Positions 7,232-14,344 of a stretch of DNA of 15,861 nucleotides are shown here, in pieces (the stretch's first letter is position 1; the number at the start of each line of letters is the position of its first letter). Position numbers and translations under genes: made by a program. This stretch comes from an uncultured Bacteroidales bacterium (GTDB taxonomy: Bacteria; Bacteroidota; Bacteroidia; Bacteroidales; UBA932), in the NCBI GenBank assembly GCA_945874815.1, contig CAMCIE010000005.1, positions 1 to 15,861 on the forward strand. The letters are read 5' to 3'. The notes beneath the pieces are model-generated. The model saw only the letters and a program-made list of their open reading frames with translations, searched no databases and was not told the DNA's origin.

Positions 7232-8432
7232 TTACGACAATAAATTTGACCAGATGATTAAGTCCATCCTGGAAGAAGGACAGGAAGAAGTTCCTGCCGG
7301 TATCTGGGAGGGGGTTTCGTCTGGAATAGATAAGATTGAGCGACGCAAGAAAGTGCTGGTCATCTTCAGAAGAACGGCAATCGGAGCGGCAGTCGCAGCA
7401 TCCCTTATCCTGGGATTCTTCTTCGGCATGGTTGACAATAAGGTTGTCCCTGAAGACGAGGATATGATTGCGCTGGTCTCCCCTGCCGCCACGGAAAACA
7501 TCGAGCAAACATCTGATTCCCAGCTCATTGCCATGGTTGAAATACCAGAAGTCAACATCAGCAAAGCATCATCGGCAACGGTTACAACAGAAACGGCATC
7601 TGCCGAAAGCCCGGCAGCTTCTGCCCCTTCTGATGATATCGTAACAACCGAAAGCATAGATCAGTCTGAGCAAACGCCTGACTCTGAAGAAATTGCACAG
7701 TCATCAAAGGCCGATAACGCTCCATCTTCCGGAAGATACGACAGAATCAACTGGGAACAAGACGAGCAGAAGGACAAAAGGAAAGTCAAGGCAGCAATAG
7801 AAATTTCAGGTCTTGCAGGCACCAACAGCACAAAGCCGAAAAGCGGATTCGGGCTTATGAAACGCCCGACACTTCCTTCTTCCGAAGTATCCACAGGTAT
7901 CACAGAGAACAGCACAGGCAGCACTTTCGGAATCCCGGTTTCATTCGGTCTTGGAGTAAGATTTGACCTGACACCGAGGTGGTCCGTATCCACAGGAGTC
8001 AGATACAGCCTGCTTGAAAGGAAGTTTTACGGAACATACACCTTGGTCGATGAGGACGGCAACATTGCCAAGAGCGAATCATCGGACATCCGCAACAGCC
8101 AGCACTATTTCGGCATTCCTGTCAACGTTGCATTCAACATTATCAACAAAGACTATCTTCGCTTCTATGCCTATGCCGGAGGTGCCGTGGAAAAATGTCT
8201 TGCTGACAAATACAATATACTCAGCAGCAATACAATACACGTTGAAAATGTCAAAGGTGCCCAGCTCTCAGTGAATGTTGGAGCAGGCGTTGAATTCCTT
8301 GCAGGCAAACACCTCGGCATCTATCTGGATCCAAGTCTGAGATATTATTTCAATAACGGACAGCCTACCAGCATCAGAACAGTCAGGCCATTGATGCTGG
8401 GCTTTGAAGCAGGTTTGAGATTCAGACTCTAA
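7224..8432 (+). CDS. Dual membrane-spanning anti-sigma factor with C-terminal outer-membrane beta-barrel (Dma-like)
   Basis: The ATG at 7224 overlaps the sigma gene by 8 nt and gives 402 residues. In order: residues 1-48 are a small, charged, presumably cytoplasmic domain with the Pro-Ala-Gly-Ile-Trp-Glu motif (24-29) and a basic KIERRKK end; 50-70 are a single hydrophobic helix (AAVAASLILGFFFGMV); about 71-185 are low complexity, rich in Ser, Thr, Ala, Glu and Asp, with no predicted fold; about 188-402 alternate polar and hydrophobic residues as an eight-stranded outer-membrane barrel of the OMP_b-brl_2 kind, ending GLRFRL like a BAM-recognised last strand. The protein would thus hold the sigma factor in the cytoplasm and reach through the periplasm into the outer membrane. 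This matches the Dma proteins reported from B. thetaiotaomicron. An upstream in-frame start at 7107 was rejected because it lies inside the sigma gene. Confidence 0.88.
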   Translation: MVDYDNKFDQMIKSILEEGQEEVPAGIWEGVSSGIDKIERRKKVLVIFRRTAIGAAVAASLILGFFFGMVDNKVVPEDEDMIALVSPAATENIEQTSDSQLIAMVEIPEVNISKASSATVTTETASAESPAASAPSDDIVTTESIDQSEQTPDSEEIAQSSKADNAPSSGRYDRINWEQDEQKDKRKVKAAIEISGLAGTNSTKPKSGFGLMKRPTLPSSEVSTGITENSTGSTFGIPVSFGLGVRFDLTPRWSVSTGVRYSLLERKFYGTYTLVDEDGNIAKSESSDIRNSQHYFGIPVNVAFNIINKDYLRFYAYAGGAVEKCLADKYNILSSNTIHVENVKGAQLSVNVGAGVEFLAGKHLGIYLDPSLRYYFNNGQPTSIRTVRPLMLGFEAGLRFRL

Positions 8433-9184
8433 CCTCTGCCTTCGATAATATTTCTGGCAAGAGTATTCGAGCAGACAAAATCTCTCAATTCCTGACAATC
8501 GGTGTTGAGGATTGTATTTTTGTCTCCCTGCCACAACATCGACCCTTTGTAGATGAATCCGATCTTGTCACCCATTTCAAGGATTGAGTTCATGTCGTGG
8601 GTATTGACCACCGTGGTCATGTTGAACTCCTTCGTCAAATCACTTATCAGTCTGTCTATCAATATGGAAGTGTAGGGATCCAGACCTGAATTCGGCTCAT
8701 CGCAGAAAAGATACTGGGGATTCAGGGCAATGGCTCTCGCTATTCCTACCCTTTTCTGCATACCGCCGCTGAGCTCATTCGGATATTTGTCATCTGAGCC
8801 TGTTACATGTACTTTGTCAAGAAAATATCTGGCTCTTTCCTTCTTTTCAGAGACTGACCAGTCAGTGAAGAAGTCCATAGGAAACATTACATTCTCAAGT
8901 ACGGTGGCAAAATCGAAGAGTGCGCTTCCCTGAAAAAGGATTCCGATTCTCTGCCTCAATGACTTTTTCTCATAATAGGACATTTCGGACAATTTCTTGT
9001 CGCCATAGCAGATGTCACCGCTGTCAGGCTCAAGAAGTCCTATGAGGTTTTTCAAAAGCACCGTCTTGCCGGAACCGCTGGCACCGATTATCATATTGCA
9101 TTTCCCGGGCTCATACTGGACATTGATGTCCTTCAATACCTGAACCCCGTCAAAACTTTTATTCAGATTTTCAACCTTGATCAT
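8429..9184 (-). CDS. mlaF: Mla-type lipid transport ABC ATPase
   Basis: The 251-residue ABC ATPase has Walker A GASGSGKT at residues 34-41, a Q-loop Gln at 85, the signature LSGGMQKR at 138-145, Walker B YLFCDE at 158-163 with the D-loop SGLDP at 166-170, and the switch His196. The signature LSGGMQKRVGIARA and the order after mlaE point to MlaF, which powers phospholipid movement between the inner and outer membranes to keep outer-membrane lipid asymmetry. The gene follows mlaE after 25 nt. Its TAG stop (8431-8429) overlaps the TAA stop of the convergent anti-sigma gene, so no terminator separates them. No mlaD, mlaC or mlaB follows here, so the substrate-binding MCE protein must lie elsewhere. 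Confidence 0.92.
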   Translation of the reverse strand: MIKVENLNKSFDGVQVLKDINVQYEPGKCNMIIGASGSGKTVLLKNLIGLLEPDSGDICYGDKKLSEMSYYEKKSLRQRIGILFQGSALFDFATVLENVMFPMDFFTDWSVSEKKERARYFLDKVHVTGSDDKYPNELSGGMQKRVGIARAIALNPQYLFCDEPNSGLDPYTSILIDRLISDLTKEFNMTTVVNTHDMNSILEMGDKIGFIYKGSMLWQGDKNTILNTDCQELRDFVCSNTLARNIIEGRG

Positions 9185-9209
9185 AATTTGTCTGTTTGGA
9201 TTGATGACA

Positions 9210-9956
9210 TCAATAGAGCATCAATTGCGTAACGATGAGGTCCGACATCAATATCAGAATGCTGGTTATCACTATGGACTTCGTGCTGGAATGTCCCACT
9301 CCAAGTGAACCTCCGTGGGCATAATATCCGTTGAATGCCGCAATGGAAGCAATCATGAAGCAGAACAGTGACATCTTGAAGCCACCGTAAAATACATAGA
9401 ATCCGTTCCAGAAGGATTTGATTCCGGTGATATATGAAGCAGTTGGAATAATCTGCGTTACATCGACTACAAGCCAGCCTCCAAGCAGTCCCAGAGCAAA
9501 GCTCATCAGCATCAGAAGCGGACTTAAAAGAGTGACAGACACCACTTTGGGCAAAACCAGAAAGCCGGCGGAATTGATACCCATCATGTCCATGGCATCG
9601 ATTTGCTCGGTAATCCTCATGCTGCCTATCTCGGAGGCTATGTTCGATCCCATCTTGCCCGCAAGAATGAGCGCCACCATGGTGGAGCAGAATTCAAGAA
9701 TGAGGCTTTCACGGACCATGTACCCTATGTACATCTTGTCAATTATCGGATTTTCAAGATTGGAAGCCGTCTGAATGACAAGCACTCCTCCTATGAATAC
9801 GGAAATTACCCCTACAATCAGTATGGATGACATTATGAGCTTATCGGTTTCCTTTATGAATTGCCTCCAGAAAATGCTCCATTTTTCAGGTTTCCGGAAA
9901 ACCATCTTTAAAAAAAGAAAATATCGTCCGACCGCCTCTATAGATTTTTTTAACAT
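9210..9956 (-). CDS. mlaE: Mla-type lipid transport ABC permease
   Basis: The 248-residue permease starts MLKKSIEAVG at the ATG at 9956; a GTG at 9992 would add 12 residues but overlaps a likely promoter and is not preferred. The MlaE hallmark Gly-Ser-Met-Arg-Ile-Thr-Glu-Gln-Ile-Asp-Ala-Met is present (codons about 9588-9623), preceded by a conserved KMGSNIASEIG stretch. Several hydrophobic membrane segments are visible, including ILIVGVISVFIGGVLVI, LLSPLLMLMSFALGLLGGW and the final IVITSILILMSDLIV. With MlaF it forms the inner-membrane core that transports phospholipids to or from the outer membrane. It is the first gene of a two-gene minus-strand operon, divergent from comM. Confidence 0.93.
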   Translation of the reverse strand: MLKKSIEAVGRYFLFLKMVFRKPEKWSIFWRQFIKETDKLIMSSILIVGVISVFIGGVLVIQTASNLENPIIDKMYIGYMVRESLILEFCSTMVALILAGKMGSNIASEIGSMRITEQIDAMDMMGINSAGFLVLPKVVSVTLLSPLLMLMSFALGLLGGWLVVDVTQIIPTASYITGIKSFWNGFYVFYGGFKMSLFCFMIASIAAFNGYYAHGGSLGVGHSSTKSIVITSILILMSDLIVTQLMLY

Positions 9957-9961
9957 ACTGT

Positions 9962-9988
9962 CAAATTTATTTATCAGTGGCAAATTTA
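9962..9988 (-). promoter_or_regulatory. Duplicated -7-like boxes upstream of mlaE
   Basis: On the minus strand, TAAATTTG occurs twice as a direct repeat, at 9988-9981 and 9969-9962, both perfect TAnnTTTG -7 boxes. The outer box would start transcription near 9975, about 19 nt before the ATG at 9956. The inner box would start it almost at the ATG. Neither has TTTG at the ideal 19-21 bp upstream distance, so which one works is uncertain. Confidence 0.35.
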
Positions 9989-10050
9989 TCACATTTTTCT
10001 GTTTTTAGCAGTCCTTTCCGGAGGATAAAACGATATTTGGCCCGTTATAT

Positions 10051-10063
10051 CATTTTTGTAACC
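10051..10063 (+). promoter_or_regulatory. CAWTTTTGTAACC motif upstream of comM, also found just before the ECF sigma gene
   Basis: CATTTTTGTAACC at 10051-10063 lies 21 nt before the comM ATG. A near-identical CAATTTTGTAACC occupies 6676-6688, directly before the GTG of the sigma factor gene, so 12 of 13 bases agree. Its first eight bases are one mismatch from the TAnnTTTG -7 box, so it may be a -7 element with a TAACC initiation region. Alternatively it may be a binding site for a specific sigma factor or regulator. Two copies are suggestive but not proof. Confidence 0.3.
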
Positions 10064-10084
10064 ATCTGGAAAAGCGGTAAAATC

Positions 10085-11623
10085 ATGACTATCATTTACG
10101 GAGCAAAATGCATCGGCATCGAAGCTGTCCCTGTAACAGTGGAAATTGACATCACAAGCGGAATAGGAATCCACCTTGTCGGGCTGGCTGACGTGGCTGT
10201 GAAAGAGAGCCTTCTGAGGACTATCACTGCCCTTCAGTCCATGGCATTCAGGATTCCGGGAAGAAAAATCGTAATAAATCTGGCTCCGGCGGACATGCAT
10301 AAGAAAGGCAGCGGATACGATGTGCCCATTGCATTGGGCATCATTTCGGCATCCGGGCAGCGGCATCTGCCTCTTTTGGACAAGTACCTGGTAATGGGAG
10401 AGTTGGGACTTGACGGGTCGGTCAGGGAGATTCCCGGAGCTATTCCGACAGTGGAACTCGCGGCAAAAGCCGGGTTCAGAGGCTGCATCCTGCCAAGGAC
10501 ATCTGCACTGGAAGCCGTTGATTTCCAAAATATTGAAGTATATGGTGTGGACAATCTCGCCCAGATACTCGACATTCTGTCGGGAGAAGTGCCATGCACT
10601 CAATGGTTGGTGGAGAATATACACGGAGAGTATGAGGAAGGGCCTTCGCGGACAAATCTTGAGGGTATTCCGGATTTTGCTGAGATCATAGGCCAGGACT
10701 GCGCCAAAAGGGGTGCGGAAATTGCCGCTGCCGGAGGGCACAATATCATTCTCATCGGACCTCCCGGGTCGGGAAAGAGTTCCCTGGCAAAGGCTATGGC
10801 TGGAATCCTGCCTCCCATGAGTCTTGAAGAATCTATCCAGACGAGCAAGATTTATTCAGTTTCAGGCAGGGGCAATCTGACCGGAGGGCTGATCAGGTCA
10901 AGACCATTCCGGGCACCTCACTACAGCGCTTCAATTGCAGCATTGATTGGCGGAGGCTCAGGCAGCATCCTCCCCGGTGAAATATCCCTGGCTCACAACG
11001 GTATCCTGTTCCTCGACGAATTCTGTGAAGCTCCAAAGAGGACGCTGGAGGTGCTCAGGGGACCGATGGAAGACAGGAAAGTCGTGATTTCACGGTTGAA
11101 ATCCAAGATTGAGTTTCCGTCCGACTTCATGCTTGTAGCAGCTGCAAACCCCTGTCCTTGCGGATATTACGGAGAGGGTGAGCGATGCACCTGCACGCCT
11201 GCACAAAGATTATCCTATCTTTCGAGGCTTTCAGGTCCCATCATGGACAGGATTGACCTGCAAATATGGATGCATCCCATCAATCCGAAATTGCTGGTGG
11301 AGCGAAGAAGGTCCGAACCGAGCGAAGCCGTTGCCCGGAGGGTCCTCAGGGCAAGGGAAATTCAGAAAGAAAGGTTCATTGGTACGAATGTATTCTGCAA
11401 TGCAGCAATGGACAACAGGATGACGGAAACGTTCTGCAAGCTTGACAAGGCTTGCAGCAGTCTGCTTGAGAAAATCATAGAAAGACTTGGCTTGTCAGCA
11501 AGGGCATGTTCCCGGATCCTGAAACTTTCCCGCACCATAGCCGATCTTGAGGGGTCTGAGGACATTAAGCCGGGACACATCGCAGAAGCGGTCGGATACC
11601 GTTTCCTCGACCGCCAGATATGA
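10085..11623 (+). CDS. comM: YifB/ComM-family magnesium chelatase-like AAA+ ATPase
   Basis: From the ATG at 10085 the protein has 512 residues, the standard YifB/ComM length; an upstream in-frame start at 9977 would add 36 residues unlike the family and is rejected. Residues 1-165 are the Lon-protease-like ChlI domain beginning MTIIYGAKCIGIEA with the conserved VGLAD and NLAPAD segments. Residues about 190-395 are the Mg-chelatase AAA+ domain with Walker A GPPGSGKS (225-232), Walker B ILFLDE (307-312), and the zinc-like ANPCPCG motif (354-360) plus Cys368 and Cys370. The C-terminal Mg_chelatase_C domain follows. In Vibrio, ComM is a hexameric helicase that promotes branch migration during natural transformation; its function in Bacteroidota is not established. 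It is divergent from mlaE and is followed by tsaE after 70 nt. Confidence 0.95.
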   Translation: MTIIYGAKCIGIEAVPVTVEIDITSGIGIHLVGLADVAVKESLLRTITALQSMAFRIPGRKIVINLAPADMHKKGSGYDVPIALGIISASGQRHLPLLDKYLVMGELGLDGSVREIPGAIPTVELAAKAGFRGCILPRTSALEAVDFQNIEVYGVDNLAQILDILSGEVPCTQWLVENIHGEYEEGPSRTNLEGIPDFAEIIGQDCAKRGAEIAAAGGHNIILIGPPGSGKSSLAKAMAGILPPMSLEESIQTSKIYSVSGRGNLTGGLIRSRPFRAPHYSASIAALIGGGSGSILPGEISLAHNGILFLDEFCEAPKRTLEVLRGPMEDRKVVISRLKSKIEFPSDFMLVAAANPCPCGYYGEGERCTCTPAQRLSYLSRLSGPIMDRIDLQIWMHPINPKLLVERRRSEPSEAVARRVLRAREIQKERFIGTNVFCNAAMDNRMTETFCKLDKACSSLLEKIIERLGLSARACSRILKLSRTIADLEGSEDIKPGHIAEAVGYRFLDRQI

Positions 11624-11663
11624 ATGGACTGAGCTTTTGTGCAGCCCCATTGTATATTTTTTG

Positions 11664-11671
11664 TATTTTTG
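11664..11671 (+). promoter_or_regulatory. Possible -7 box for tsaE
   Basis: TATTTTTG fits TAnnTTTG exactly. The nearest TTTG upstream is at 11636-11639, a spacing of 24 bp, which is somewhat long. If used, transcription would start near 11677, just before an ATG at 11679 and 17 nt before the preferred tsaE start. Confidence 0.3.
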
Positions 11672-11693
11672 CGGGGATATGTGCAAAGATAGT

Positions 11694-12122
11694 ATGAAAC
11701 AGGAAATAACAATCAGGAATCTTGAAGATATTGACAGAGCTGCAGCCGAGTTTCTGTCAAAGATAGGAGACAACCGTCTGGTGGCCTTCTATGCTTCCAT
11801 GGGGGCAGGCAAGACGACATTCACCACAGCTCTTTGCCGGCAGCTGGGTGTGACGGACCCAGTCGGCTCGCCGACTTTCGCCATCATCAACGAATATATG
11901 AAGGCGGACGGAGAGCCGATGTACCATTTTGATTTTTATCGCATCAACAAACTCTCAGAGGCCATGGACATAGGGCTGGAAGACTATCTCTACAGCGGAT
12001 ATCTGTGCATAATGGAATGGCCGGAGAATGTCGGGGAACTTCTCCCGGAAGAAACTCTCAGGGTGAGCATCTGCGTGAACGCCGACGGCTCCAGGACTCT
12101 TTCATGGGAGAGCTCCGAATGA
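11694..12122 (+). CDS. tsaE: tRNA threonylcarbamoyladenosine biosynthesis ATPase
   Basis: From the ATG at 11694 the protein has 142 residues. TsaE is the ATPase that, with TsaB and TsaD, installs N6-threonylcarbamoyladenosine at position 37 of ANN-decoding tRNAs. The P-loop is Gly-Ala-Gly-Lys-Thr-Thr at residues 37-42 within ASMGAGKTT, followed by the family motif GSPTF at 58-62, HFDFYR at 78-83 and the conserved MEWPE at 107-111. A second ATG at 11679 would add MCKDS; the longer open frame back to 11547 lies inside comM and has no TsaE-like sequence. The last 21 nt overlap the 3' end of the convergent lipoprotein gene. It probably shares transcription with comM or has its own weak promoter. 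Confidence 0.95.
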   Translation: MKQEITIRNLEDIDRAAAEFLSKIGDNRLVAFYASMGAGKTTFTTALCRQLGVTDPVGSPTFAIINEYMKADGEPMYHFDFYRINKLSEAMDIGLEDYLYSGYLCIMEWPENVGELLPEETLRVSICVNADGSRTLSWESSE

Positions 12123-13334
12123 TGAGACAGATGAGATGAACCCGTTGATTTTCAATGTCTGTTCATCTCCTTCCCTCCATATTGCAGGAAATCCCCCCTT
12201 GGTGGAGGAGAGTCCGATTGTCAGGATTCCGTCCACAAGGGCAGCCGGATTTTTCCCTATCGTGACATATCCTACGGGTAAGGCCGAAATTTCTCCATCC
12301 TTACTGATTATGCCGCCTCCGGACCCGGAATTGAGTATGCAGCAAAGGTTTCCTTCAATAAGGCCACAAAAAGACGGAGTAAAACCATCTGGAAAGACCT
12401 GATGGACAATGCCATCTTTCCAGATAACCGTCGTTACTGAGCCTCCTGTCCTTATAACTGCCTCAACATAAATACATTCCACCGATGGAATCAATCTTGC
12501 GGAAAGCACTGAAGACCCGGACGGGATGTCAAGAGCCGTAAGTTGCTCCCCATTGACAAGCAGCAGGCCTTCTATTCCTCTGACCCCGGCTATATATACA
12601 ACTGCATCCCCATGTGGGGCCACATCCCACACTTTCCTGATATCGTCCCTCATGGCAACTTGTTTCACAATCGTGTCATTTACAAGATAGTGCCTCTCCA
12701 GGGATGAATACTGAGATGAGACAGACTCACAGAAACAGAATGAAAGCTTGCCTTGTTCATCAATGTACAAACGCTCGTATGCGCGTGCATATTTCCTTGA
12801 AAGGAGGGTCTGGCCATTCTTTCTGAAGCTGAAACCACTGCCAGTCCTGGAATTGCCCAATGTATAGATGTCAGTCCCGTCCATTGTCAGGGCACAAATG
12901 TCCTCCCTTCCGCTGAAACGAAACGATTCAACACCATCCTGTTTTACAATTGTCTGTGTATCAGTAGAATATTCTGTAAAAAGATGACCTTGGACCATCA
13001 TGTGCATATCGGCATCCGAACTGACATTGTATTTATCTCCTACCGCAAGTTTCATCTTAGCCTTTCCGTCAGCATAGACCACAAGGGAGCATTTTACCTG
13101 ACCGGCCTCCGGATCCGACTTCCAATTATAACCGGGAGGATATTCCAGCGTGGTCATATAACAAACAGGCTTTGCTCCGGGATTGCCTCCATTTCCTCCC
13201 TGGGAAGGATGAATCCAGAGCCCGTTTGAATCATCCTCAGGAGCACCTACCTCGACTATTCCGCAAGATAAGGCCATAAACAGGGTGTGGAGGATGAGGC
13301 ATATTGATGTCTTTCTGATATTCCAGATTTCCAT
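12102..13334 (-). CDS. Predicted lipoprotein of unknown function, beta-propeller-like repeats
   Basis: I do not recognise this 410-residue protein as a named family. The start MEIWNIRKTS is followed by a hydrophobic stretch ICLILHTLFMALSC. Cys24 would be the lipidated residue, though Ala-Leu-Ser-Cys is not a textbook lipobox. After Cys24 comes GIVEVGAPEDD, an acidic segment of the kind often seen on Bacteroidota surface lipoproteins, then a Gly/Asn linker (QGGNGGNPG). The body is beta-rich, with loosely repeated units of the form [IVY]Y-x-x-[AG] followed by a W-[KR]-[DE]-G turn, seen in VVYIAGV, CIYVEAV, WKDGIV and WREGDE. This suggests a propeller-like repeat fold, known from other Bacteroidales secreted proteins. 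Its stop overlaps tsaE by 21 nt in the convergent orientation. No substrate or partner can be read. Confidence 0.75.
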   Translation of the reverse strand: MEIWNIRKTSICLILHTLFMALSCGIVEVGAPEDDSNGLWIHPSQGGNGGNPGAKPVCYMTTLEYPPGYNWKSDPEAGQVKCSLVVYADGKAKMKLAVGDKYNVSSDADMHMMVQGHLFTEYSTDTQTIVKQDGVESFRFSGREDICALTMDGTDIYTLGNSRTGSGFSFRKNGQTLLSRKYARAYERLYIDEQGKLSFCFCESVSSQYSSLERHYLVNDTIVKQVAMRDDIRKVWDVAPHGDAVVYIAGVRGIEGLLLVNGEQLTALDIPSGSSVLSARLIPSVECIYVEAVIRTGGSVTTVIWKDGIVHQVFPDGFTPSFCGLIEGNLCCILNSGSGGGIISKDGEISALPVGYVTIGKNPAALVDGILTIGLSSTKGGFPAIWREGDEQTLKINGFISSVSSFGALP

Positions 13335-13376
13335 GGCTTTTTTCCGGCAAAGGAAGCAGTATCGCGGGAGACAGAG

Positions 13377-13430
13377 TGATTAAAACAGAAAAAGTGCAAC
13401 GTTTTTCGTCACACTTTTCTGTTTTAATCA
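13377..13430 (-). terminator. Long hairpin downstream of ispE, probable intrinsic terminator
   Basis: Arms at 13377-13396 and 13412-13430 are reverse complements along their whole length except for one extra A in the left arm (AAAAA against TTTT). The 15-nt loop can extend the stem by another ACG/CGT step around TTTTT. On the minus strand it follows the ispE stop by 22 nt and ends in a T-rich arm, so it most likely ends the suf-ispE transcript. The A/T-rich base is nearly symmetric, so it could also work in the other direction. Confidence 0.65.
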
Positions 13431-13451
13431 GTTTTGAGCAAAGGCATTCTG

Positions 13452-14333
13452 CTATTTCGGATATATGCCGAAAAGGGCTGAGCCTGATCCGGACATCGAG
13501 GCATAGACTGCGCCGCTATCATAGAGGGAATCCTTGATGGAGGCAAGCTCTGGATGTACTGCAAATACGGTGGTCTCAAAATCATTGGCCAGGCAGTCCT
13601 TCCACTTATCAACAGGCAAAGCTAGTACTTCTGACAGAGGTATTTGAGGGATATGAGGCTTAATTCCGCGATAGGCCTCGGCTGTCGAAACGGCTATTCC
13701 TTCAGGCACCACGACTTTCACAGTGAAAGGCAAGTCCGTTGCGCCTTCCTGACCATATCCGAAGCCTTCCAGAGAGTATGGAGTGAGGATTTCTCCCCTG
13801 CCCTGACCGAGCATCGGGCGGTTATATATGAAAAAGGCACAGTCACTTCCAAGCCGTGAGGCATAGCCGGCAAGGCCGGAATCATCAAGGCCGAGCGAGA
13901 ACAATTCATTAATCATCCTCAGGGCAAAGGCTGCATCGGAAGAGCCTCCGCCAAGACCGGCGCCGACCGGGGAAGTCTTTTCAAGGAAAATCTTCACCGG
14001 GGGAAGGGCATAATCCTCGGCAAGGACATTATAAGCCTTGACTGTCAGGTCTTTGAGCGGATCCCAGTCCACGCCTTCCGCACGCGCAATGGTTATCATC
14101 ACCTTTCCGTCTTCAGAAACTGCCTGGACAAGCTGCGGAGCATGGTCAAATGCCTGATATTTTGCAAAAAGGGCTGCGGAAGTGCGGCTGTAGTCATCGC
14201 CAGCGATGATTTCGAGAGTATCGGAAATCTCAAAATATGGCACGAACAGGGTGTCCAGGTCATGGAAACCGTCTTCCCTTTTCCGAAGGACGTTCAGACC
14301 AAGGTTTATCTTGACATTGGGATGTGTGATCAT
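13452..14333 (-). CDS. ispE: 4-diphosphocytidyl-2-C-methyl-D-erythritol kinase
   Basis: This 293-residue GHMP-family kinase phosphorylates CDP-methylerythritol in the MEP pathway to isoprenoid precursors. The sequence starts MITHPNVKINLGL with the catalytic Lys8, as in IspE. The glycine-rich ATP loop is PVGAGLGGGSSDAA at residues 122-135. The conserved GSDCAFFIY segment at 162-170 holds the catalytic Asp164, and the C-terminal motif SGSGSALFG is at 281-289. It lies 11 nt after sufD with no promoter in between, so it is expressed with the Fe-S genes. That fits the fact that the last two MEP enzymes, IspG and IspH, need [4Fe-4S] clusters, although this link is my inference. A strong hairpin follows the stop. 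Confidence 0.96.
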   Translation of the reverse strand: MITHPNVKINLGLNVLRKREDGFHDLDTLFVPYFEISDTLEIIAGDDYSRTSAALFAKYQAFDHAPQLVQAVSEDGKVMITIARAEGVDWDPLKDLTVKAYNVLAEDYALPPVKIFLEKTSPVGAGLGGGSSDAAFALRMINELFSLGLDDSGLAGYASRLGSDCAFFIYNRPMLGQGRGEILTPYSLEGFGYGQEGATDLPFTVKVVVPEGIAVSTAEAYRGIKPHIPQIPLSEVLALPVDKWKDCLANDFETTVFAVHPELASIKDSLYDSGAVYASMSGSGSALFGIYPK

Positions 14334-14344
14334 AGAACCGGATA

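Noticed and set aside
7434..7780. Low-complexity Ser/Thr/Glu stretch as a possible recombination artefact or repeat array
   Set aside because: No exact tandem unit is present; it is better explained as the disordered periplasmic linker of the anti-sigma protein.
9989..10741. 250-codon minus-strand frame inside comM
   Set aside because: It is a shadow of the clear YifB/ComM frame.
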